A stretch of DNA of 64,000 nt from Quadrisphaera sp. RL12-1S (GTDB lineage: Bacteria; Actinomycetota; Actinomycetes; Actinomycetales; Quadrisphaeraceae), in contig NZ_JACNME010000002.1 in the NCBI RefSeq assembly GCF_014270065.1, positions 372,001-436,000 of the forward strand, read 5' to 3'. Below the pieces are notes generated by a model. It saw nothing but the letters and a program-made list of their open reading frames with translations, was not told the DNA's origin and did no database searches. A program made the position numbers and the translations under genes. This document shows positions 58,294-64,000 of this stretch, piece by piece; positions within the stretch are counted from its first letter, which is position 1; each line of letters begins with the position of its first letter.

Positions 58294-60047
58294 GCGACGG
58301 GTTCGCGGCGGACGGGCTCCGGGACGGGCCCGCTGCCGTCGCCGTCGTCGTCACCCTCAGGGCTCTGGGAGCTCTGAGCGGTCCGGGCGCTCTGGGCGTC
58401 GCGGCGGCCCAGCAGCAGCCCCCCTGCGGCTCCGAGCAGACCCAGCAGGGACAGCAGCCCCTCCACGGGGACCCCCGCCTGCCGGACCCGGTCGGCCACC
58501 GTCAGCGACGTGCGCAGCGGCACCTGGCCGGAGATGACGGCCGGGGTGTACAGCCGCGTGGGGTCCACGAGGGCGCCGTCGGGCATCACCAGGGCGCTGG
58601 TGCCGACGGTGGAGACGTGGACGACGGCGCGGCCGTGCTCGACGGCCCGCAGCCGCGACATCGCCAGCTGCTGGACGTTCTCGTCGGAGTACCCGAACGT
58701 GGCGTTGTTGGTCTGGACCACCAGCAGGTCGGCGCCGTCGTCGACGGTGTCGTCCACGAGGCCGTCCTCGACCACCTCGAAGCAGATCATCACGCCCAGC
58801 TTCGCGCCGCCGGCGTCCAGGCGGCCCACGCGGTCCCCGGGGACGAACTGCGCCGTCACGAGGTCGACCTTGGAGGTGATGAGGCGGAAGAAGGACTTGT
58901 AGGGGATGTACTCCGCGAACGGCACCGGGTGGCGCTTGTCGTAGGCGCCGGCCACCCCGCCGACGCCCCCCAGCCCGTCGCGGGTGGTGCCGTCCGGCTC
59001 CCACACCAGGGAGGTGTTCTTCACGGTGCCCGGCTCCTCACCCAGCAGCACCGCGCCGAGCACGATGGGTGCCTCGACCGCGTCGGCTGCGGCCTGGATC
59101 TCGGAGTTGGCGTCGGCGTTGCGCAGCGGGTCGATGTCGGAGGAGTTCTCCGGCCACACCACCAGCTGCGGAGCCGGCGCCTGCCCGGCCCGCACCCGCT
59201 GGGCCAGCTCCAAGGTGCCCTTGACGTGGTTGTCGAGCACCGCGCGGCGCTGGGCGTTGAACTCCAGCCCCGCGCGCGGCACGTTCCCCTGCACGGCGGC
59301 GACGGACAGGTCGCCGTCCTGGGCCGCGGTGGGTCGGGGCACCAGGGCCCCGACGGCGCTCACCGCCAGAGCCGCGACCGCGGCGGTGAGCGGGACGACG
59401 ACGGCGCGGGGCTGGCGGGCGGTCCCCGCTGTCGCCGCTGTCGCCGCCATCGCCGCGGGACCCCGGCCAGGAAGGCCGAGCAGCGCCTGGGCCAGCAGCG
59501 CACCCGCCACGGCCACCGCGAAGGACACCAGCGGGGCGCCACCCAGCGCCGCCAGCCCGAGGGTGGGGGCGTCGGCCTGGCTGAAGGCCAGCCGTCCCCA
59601 GCCGAACCCCCCGAAGGGCCAGCGGGCGAAGCCGGCCTCCACCGCGGTCCAGGCGCCCGCCGCGGTCACCGCGCGCAGCAGCGCGGTGGGCAGGGGGCGC
59701 GCACCAGCCAGGGGCCAGCGCAGGCGCGAGGTCCACGCCATGAGCACCCCGGCGACGGCCACCGACAGCGCGCACGCCACCGACAGCGGGATCCAGGCGA
59801 TGAGGCCCAGGTAGATGCCCGACCACGAGACCAGCGGGAGGAAGAAGGCCAGACCGGTCAGCAGGCCCAGCCCCGCGGCCCGCCAGGTGCGCCTCCCGGT
59901 GACGGCGGCCAGCAGCGCCCCCACGCCGAGCGGGGCGAGGTACCACAGGTCGTGCCCGGGGAAGGCCAGGTACAGCAGCAGCCCCGCGCCCACGGCCACC
60001 GGCACGGCCCAGCGGGCCCGCAGCGCCGGCCCGGTCACCGGGGTCAT
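58290..60047 (-). CDS. lnt: apolipoprotein N-acyltransferase
   Basis: A membrane enzyme that adds the third acyl chain to the N-terminal Cys of lipoproteins. The first about 220 residues contain several membrane helices, and the nitrilase domain follows. The catalytic triad is intact: Glu300 in VVWPENSSD, Lys371 in YDKRHPVPFAEYIP and Cys422 in GVMICFEVVEDG, with spacing close to that of E. coli Lnt. A final helix lies near residue 545, followed by an acidic tail. It is translationally coupled to both neighbours (ATGA upstream, GTGA downstream), and the same pair is fused in mycobacteria. Confidence 0.95.
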   Translation of the reverse strand: MTPVTGPALRARWAVPVAVGAGLLLYLAFPGHDLWYLAPLGVGALLAAVTGRRTWRAAGLGLLTGLAFFLPLVSWSGIYLGLIAWIPLSVACALSVAVAGVLMAWTSRLRWPLAGARPLPTALLRAVTAAGAWTAVEAGFARWPFGGFGWGRLAFSQADAPTLGLAALGGAPLVSFAVAVAGALLAQALLGLPGRGPAAMAATAATAGTARQPRAVVVPLTAAVAALAVSAVGALVPRPTAAQDGDLSVAAVQGNVPRAGLEFNAQRRAVLDNHVKGTLELAQRVRAGQAPAPQLVVWPENSSDIDPLRNADANSEIQAAADAVEAPIVLGAVLLGEEPGTVKNTSLVWEPDGTTRDGLGGVGGVAGAYDKRHPVPFAEYIPYKSFFRLITSKVDLVTAQFVPGDRVGRLDAGGAKLGVMICFEVVEDGLVDDTVDDGADLLVVQTNNATFGYSDENVQQLAMSRLRAVEHGRAVVHVSTVGTSALVMPDGALVDPTRLYTPAVISGQVPLRTSLTVADRVRQAGVPVEGLLSLLGLLGAAGGLLLGRRDAQSARTAQSSQSPEGDDDGDGSGPVPEPVRREPVA

Positions 60048-61771
60048 GCCAGCACGCCCGCGTCGTGGGCGGTGCGCCCGCGCACCAGGGTGCGCAGGCA
60101 GCGGGGGGCGGGAGTGCCGGGGGTGAGGTCGGGCAGGCCCGGGGTGCCGGAGCGGGCGTCGGTGCTCCAGGCCTGGAACCTGTCGTCGGGGGCCTGCACC
60201 ACGAGGTCGGAGGAGGGCTCCCAGACGGCCAGGGTCGCCGCGCCGCCGGGCACCAGCGCCCCCTCGCCGTCGCGGCGGGCCGCGCGCCAGCCGCCGCGGG
60301 TGGAGGCCAGGAACGCCGCGCGGGCGGAGACGGCGTGCTCGCGCACGTGCGGGAACGCGGCGGCGCGCACCGCCTCCCAGGGGGCGAACGGCGTGACGGG
60401 GCTGTCCGAGCCCAGCGCCAGCGGCACCCCCGCCGCGGCGAGGGCGGCGAAGGGGTGCAGCGCGAGGGCCCGCTCACGGCCCAGCCTGGCGGCGTAGACG
60501 CCGTCCGCGCCGCCCCAGGCGGCGTCGAAGGCGGGCTGGACGCTGGCCACCAGGCCCAGGCGGGCCATGGTGGCGATGCCGGCGGCGTCCACGGCCACCG
60601 CGTGCTCGATCCGGTGGCGCGAGGCCGCCAGCGGCGGCGCCCCCTCGGCGGCCAGGACCTCGGCCGCGGCGGAGAGGGCCTCCAGGGCCAGGTCGAGGCC
60701 GGCGTCGCCGATGGCGTGGACACCGGCCTGGAGGCCGGCGCGGGTGCAGGCGATCACGTGGTCGCGCAGGGCGGCGACGTCGAGGTAGCCGTGGCCGCGA
60801 GAGCCGGGGCCGGCGGCGTCGAGGTCGGCGTAGGGCTCGCGCAGCAGGGCCGTCCGCGAGCCGAGGGCGCCGTCCACGCACAGGTCCCCGCCGAACCCCA
60901 GCAGCGTCCCGGCGGGCAGCGCGAGCTGCGCCGCCAGGTCGCGGGCGGCATCGGCGTCGGGCACCAGCTCCCCCCACAGGGCCAGCACCTCCGGCAGGGC
61001 CAGCTCCTCCGGCACCGCGCCCGTGACCGCGCCCGAGGTGAGCTCGACGAGGTCGCGCAGGTCGTCGTGGGAGCCGACGTGCGGCGCGGAGCACTCGTGG
61101 ACGCTGCCGATGCCCGCGGCCGCCGCGGCCCGCAGCGCGCTGTGCTGCAGCTGGCGACGGCGGGCGGGGTCCTCGCGCAGCCGGCGGTGCACGGCGTCGC
61201 GGGCGGCGTGGTGGGCCTCGCGCTCCACCCTCCCGGCCTCGGCGAGCCCGGCGCGGGCGGCCAGCGCCGGGGAGATGACGGCGGAGTGCACGTCCACGCG
61301 CGAGAGGTGGACCTCCGTGCCCGCTCCCGCGGCCCGCTCCAGCTCGGCGGCCGTCGGGGGTCGGCGCTCGGGCCACCCGGTCTCGTCCCAGCCGTGCCCG
61401 AGCACGGGCTCCCCGGGGTGCTCGGCGGCCGCGCGGGCCACGCGGTCCAGCGCGTCGGTCAGGCTGCGGGCGCCGGTGAGGTCCACGCCGGCCATCGCCA
61501 GCCCGGTCTCGGTGGTGTGGACGTGGGCATCGACGAAGGCGGGCGTCACCAGCGCCCCGTCCAGCTCCACCACGGCCAGGGGCTCCCCGGCAGCACGGGA
61601 GCGGGAGGCCTGGGCGTCGGCGGCCTCGTCCGAGCCCACCCAGGCGACGGTGGCGCCGTCCACGAGCACGGCCGTGGCGAACGGGTCGGCCGGGGAGTAG
61701 ACGCTGCCGCCGCGGTAGAGGACGCGCGAGGGCGCGTCACCGGGGGCAGCGGCGGCGGTGGGGTCGCTCAC
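60044..61771 (-). CDS. amidohydrolase (YtcJ-like, Amidohydro_3)
   Basis: A 575-residue metal-dependent hydrolase of the YtcJ/LAF3 group. The start TLRGGSVYSP-like segment (LYRGGSVYSPADPFATAVLVDGATVAWVG), VTPAFVDAHVHTTETGLAM with the HxH metal pair, HAIGDAGLDLALEAL, HRIEHAVAV, and the late LALGSDSPVTPFAPWEAVRAAAF are all typical. The substrate is not predictable. It is first in the operon with lnt and ppm. A CAGAAT box (61778-61783, minus strand) is a plausible -10 six bases from the GTG. Confidence 0.9.
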   Translation of the reverse strand: MSDPTAAAAPGDAPSRVLYRGGSVYSPADPFATAVLVDGATVAWVGSDEAADAQASRSRAAGEPLAVVELDGALVTPAFVDAHVHTTETGLAMAGVDLTGARSLTDALDRVARAAAEHPGEPVLGHGWDETGWPERRPPTAAELERAAGAGTEVHLSRVDVHSAVISPALAARAGLAEAGRVEREAHHAARDAVHRRLREDPARRRQLQHSALRAAAAAGIGSVHECSAPHVGSHDDLRDLVELTSGAVTGAVPEELALPEVLALWGELVPDADAARDLAAQLALPAGTLLGFGGDLCVDGALGSRTALLREPYADLDAAGPGSRGHGYLDVAALRDHVIACTRAGLQAGVHAIGDAGLDLALEALSAAAEVLAAEGAPPLAASRHRIEHAVAVDAAGIATMARLGLVASVQPAFDAAWGGADGVYAARLGRERALALHPFAALAAAGVPLALGSDSPVTPFAPWEAVRAAAFPHVREHAVSARAAFLASTRGGWRAARRDGEGALVPGGAATLAVWEPSSDLVVQAPDDRFQAWSTDARSGTPGLPDLTPGTPAPRCLRTLVRGRTAHDAGVLA

Positions 61772-61838
61772 CGCCTCATTCTGCCGCCGTCGCCTGGGAG
61801 CCCTCCCGCCCCCTGCTACCCGTCCACCGGCGTCCGCT

Positions 61839-61852
61839 TGGTTCTGTTATCA
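61839..61852 (+). promoter_or_regulatory. dispersed 14-bp motif, copy 6
   Basis: TGGTTCTGTTATCA, identical to copy 1 over 18 bases including flanks. It is in the divergent promoter region of the amidohydrolase and exonuclease genes, 20 bases upstream of the exonuclease -10 box, a position suiting an activator. Confidence 0.6.
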
Positions 61853-61872
61853 GCCTGCTGGCCGCCCTCCCC

Positions 61873-61878
61873 TACGCT
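61873..61878 (+). promoter_or_regulatory. -10 box of the exonuclease gene
   Basis: TACGCT lies seven bases before the GTG at 61886; leaderless arrangement. Confidence 0.5.
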
Positions 61879-61885
61879 GGCCGCC

Positions 61886-62929
61886 GTGCCCGACCCCTCG
61901 ACGAGCCAGCAGGCCGGCCAGCGCGTCCTGCTGCTCGACGCCGCCACGCTCTACTTCCGCGCCTTCTACGCCATCCCCTCCTCGGTGACGGCACCCGACG
62001 GCACCCCGAGCGGCGCGGTGCGCGGCTTCCTGGACATGACGGCCACCCTCGTGGAGAGGTTCCGGCCCGCGTCCGTCGTCGCCTGCTGGGACGACGACTG
62101 GCGCCCCGCCTGGCGCGTCGCGCGCATCAGCTCCTACAAGACCCACCGGGTGGCCGCGCAGGGCCCGTCAGCCGGCGGGCCGAGCAGCGAGGAGGTGCCC
62201 GAGCACCTGCCCGCCCAGGCCGACGCCATCGCCGACCTGCTCGCCGCCCTCGGCGTGCCCCGGGTCGGGGCACCCGCGTGCGAGGCGGACGACGTCGCCG
62301 GCGTCCTCGCCACCCGCCCCCGCCCGTCGGGCAGCGGCGGCGCCACTGGCGTCGACGTCGTCAGCGGTGACCGCGACCTCCTGCAGCTCGTCGACGACCG
62401 CGCCCACGGCGGCGCCGGCGTGCGCGTGGTGTGGATCGGCAAGGGCGTCGGCAAGGCCGAGGTGCTCGACGGCGCCGCCCTGGCCGAGCGGTACGACCTG
62501 CCCGCTCGAGACCCCGGCGGCGCCTACGCCGACCTCGCCGTGCTGCGCGGGGACCCCAGCGACGGGCTGCCAGGGGTGGCCGGCATCGGGGAGAAGACCG
62601 CGGCGAGCCTGCTGCGCCGCCACGGCGACCTGCTGGGCGTCCTCGAGGCGGCTCTCTCCGGCGATAGCTCCGCGTCCGGGATCACCCCGTCCCAGCGCCG
62701 GCGCCTGGCGGAGGCCGCGGACTACCTCGACGTCGCCCCGCGCGTGGTGCGCGTGCTGCGCCACGGGGAGGTGGTCGAGCCCTTCGGCGACGACGCCGCC
62801 GGGGTCGACGCCGCCTCCGTGCCCGAGCCGGAGCCGGGGCGGCTCGACGAGGCCGCCGTCGCGTCCCTGGCCGAGCGGTGGGGCGCCCGCTCCCCCGCCG
62901 AGCGCCTCGTCGCCGCCCTCACCCGCTGA
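61886..62929 (+). CDS. 5'-3' exonuclease (PolA N-domain-like)
   Basis: A stand-alone 5'-nuclease homologous to the N-terminal domain of DNA polymerase I, 347 residues. LLLDAATLYFRAFYAIP, ARISSYKTHR, ACEADDVAGVLATR and DVVSGDRDLLQLVDD carry the metal-binding acidic residues, and DGLPGVAGIGEKTAASLLRRHG is the helix-hairpin-helix. It would remove flaps or RNA primers. The GTG is fixed by the -10 box. A Ser/Gly loop (residues about 245-255) and an acidic C-terminal part are additions. Confidence 0.93.
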   Translation: MPDPSTSQQAGQRVLLLDAATLYFRAFYAIPSSVTAPDGTPSGAVRGFLDMTATLVERFRPASVVACWDDDWRPAWRVARISSYKTHRVAAQGPSAGGPSSEEVPEHLPAQADAIADLLAALGVPRVGAPACEADDVAGVLATRPRPSGSGGATGVDVVSGDRDLLQLVDDRAHGGAGVRVVWIGKGVGKAEVLDGAALAERYDLPARDPGGAYADLAVLRGDPSDGLPGVAGIGEKTAASLLRRHGDLLGVLEAALSGDSSASGITPSQRRRLAEAADYLDVAPRVVRVLRHGEVVEPFGDDAAGVDAASVPEPEPGRLDEAAVASLAERWGARSPAERLVAALTR

Positions 62930-62947
62930 CCCCGCCCCATCCTCACA

Positions 62948-62973
62948 CCTCAACCCTCACGTGAGGGTTGAGG
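62948..62973. terminator. bidirectional terminator
   Basis: A perfect 26-base palindrome (62948-62960 with 62961-62973) between the convergent exonuclease and helicase genes. Confidence 0.8.
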
Positions 62974-63031
62974 CTCGACCTGAGGGTGAAGGTCGGCCGT
63001 CCGTGCTGGTCAGCGCCAGGTCGAGGGCCGG

Positions 63032-64000
63032 TCAGGCGGTGCGGGCCGCGGAGCCGGCCGAGTAGGTCACCACACCGCGGTCGACCAGGGCGATGGCCTG
63101 GCGGGCGGTCCGCGCGAGGGCGTCGCCCTCGTCCGTCCCGGCCCGGGAGGCCACCACCACCACCTGGTCGAGCAGGTCCAGCAGCTGGCGGGCCCACCGG
63201 ACGAAGTCGCCCGCGGCGAGGTCGACCGGGCCCCGGGCCGCGTCGAGCACGGCGTCCAGGGAGGCCCCGCGGCACCAGCGGTGCACCGGCCAGACGAGCC
63301 CGAGATCGGGCTCGCCGGTGGGCCGCAGGTGGTGGTCCTCCTCGGCGTCAGACAGCTGCGACCACGCCCGCACGGTGGCGGACAGGGCCTGCGAGACGGC
63401 GTGCCCGCCGGGGGTGTGGGCCGCCGGCGGCCCCTCCTCGCGGCGCGCCTCGTAGACGATGGAGGACAGCACCGTGGCGAGCCCGGCCGCATCGAGGGAC
63501 GCCCACGCCCCCGAGCGCAGGCACTCGGCCACGAGGAGGTCCTTCTCGGCGTAGACCCGGCGCAGCACCTGCCCCGCCGGCGTCACGCGCAGCTCCCCGG
63601 GCAGTTCCCCGGGACGCGCGTCGTCGTCGTCGAGGAGGTCTGAGGAGGGCGCCACGGGCTCGAGGTAGCCCAGCTCGACGAGGAGGTCGCAGACCCTGTC
63701 GAAGGTCCGGGCGATGGTGCCGGTGCGGGACTCGATGCGCGCCAGCACGCCCTCGTGCTCCTTGCGCAGGCGCTCCCAGCGCTCGGCCCAGCGGGCGTGG
63801 TCCTCGCGGTCTGGGCAGCCGTGGCAGGGGTGCTGGCGCATCTGGCGGCGCAGCCGGGCGACCTCGGCGGCCACCTGGTCGTCGCGCAGCGGGCGCCGCT
63901 GGTCGGCCTGGTCGCTCACCCCGCCCTTCTGCCGGGCCTCCGCGCCGCGCAGCGACAGCTCCTCCACGGGGCCGCGACGGCGTCGTCGTGCTCCTTCGCC
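63032..64000 (-). CDS. Ski2-like DEAD/DEAH RNA helicase, C-terminal part
   Basis: The end of a HelY/Mtr4-like helicase; the frame stays open to the window edge, so the ATPase domains lie outside. The visible part has HPCHGCPDREDHARWAERWERL (a Cys-His segment typical of actinobacterial HelY) and RTFDRVCDLLVELGYLE. It continues with VTPAGQVLRRVYAEKDLLVAECLRSGAWASLDAAGLATVLSSIVYEAR and the final DSHCT domain with FVRWARQLLDLLDQV. It would act on structured RNA. An acidic loop (SSDLLDDDDARPGE) is inserted. Confidence 0.9.
   Translation of the reverse strand, partial: GEGARRRRRGPVEELSLRGAEARQKGGVSDQADQRRPLRDDQVAAEVARLRRQMRQHPCHGCPDREDHARWAERWERLRKEHEGVLARIESRTGTIARTFDRVCDLLVELGYLEPVAPSSDLLDDDDARPGELPGELRVTPAGQVLRRVYAEKDLLVAECLRSGAWASLDAAGLATVLSSIVYEARREEGPPAAHTPGGHAVSQALSATVRAWSQLSDAEEDHHLRPTGEPDLGLVWPVHRWCRGASLDAVLDAARGPVDLAAGDFVRWARQLLDLLDQVVVVASRAGTDEGDALARTARQAIALVDRGVVTYSAGSAARTA

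Overview
The window is chromosomal DNA of a very GC-rich actinomycete. Most genes start at GTG, adjacent genes commonly overlap by 4 bases, and many genes lack a ribosome-binding site but have a TANNNT -10 box 6 to 9 bases before the start codon, as expected for leaderless transcripts. Two blocks keep the gene order of Mycobacterium tuberculosis: parA-scpA-scpB-rluB-cmk-der (Rv1708 to Rv1713) and pgsA2-DUF881-sbp-DUF881-gcvH-garA-ftsR-DUF151-merR (Rv1822 to Rv1830). The overall style suggests the Kineosporiales (Kineococcus or Quadrisphaera), but this is inference.

Layout. 1-3.2 kb: end of a sugar ABC permease and a GH36 alpha-galactosidase. 3.3-14 kb: spermidine-synthase-like protein, xerD, then parA/scpAB/rluB/aroH/tyrA/cmk/der with a divergent inositol-phosphatase-like gene. 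14-15.5 kb: a tyrosine integrase beside tRNA-Pro(GGG). 15.6-17.9 kb: reductase, DUF1304 and TetR. 17.9-24.1 kb: phospholipid synthase, envelope and GarA block. 24-33 kb: antibiotic kinase-like protein, SbcCD, glutamate-cysteine ligase, a ribbon-helix-helix-like protein and a PPOX protein. 33-41 kb: pyruvate carboxylase and an IdeR-box-controlled ferric-siderophore ABC operon. 41-48.5 kb: small membrane proteins, a GT2-GtrA glycosyltransferase, a degenerate tyrosine-recombinase-like protein, a DUF6204 protein, a 0.9 kb gene-free stretch and a DeoR regulator with a giant linker. 48.5-56.8 kb: a three-gene operon (ureohydrolase, flavin amine oxidase, MFS exporter), then GNAT, GDPD, UMF1-type MFS and homocysteine methyltransferase. 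57-64 kb: rbpA under a SigR-type promoter, the amidohydrolase-lnt-ppm operon, a 5'-3' exonuclease and the end of a Ski2-like helicase.

The region that ordinary annotation explains least is 42.6-47.7 kb. An asymmetric, relatively AT-rich 14-base sequence, TGGTTCYGTTATCA, occurs there five times and once more at 61.84 kb. Two copies in the same orientation bracket the recombinase-like/glycosyltransferase pair. Two more form an inverted pair in the intergenic region upstream of it. One lies inside the DeoR linker. A second word, TGTGAG, is clustered upstream of deoR, including a perfect TGTGAG-N7-CTCACA palindrome, and again as a same-strand array inside the insert-coding part of the recombinase-like gene. 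I read this as an uncharacterised regulatory or recombination locus; its function is unknown.
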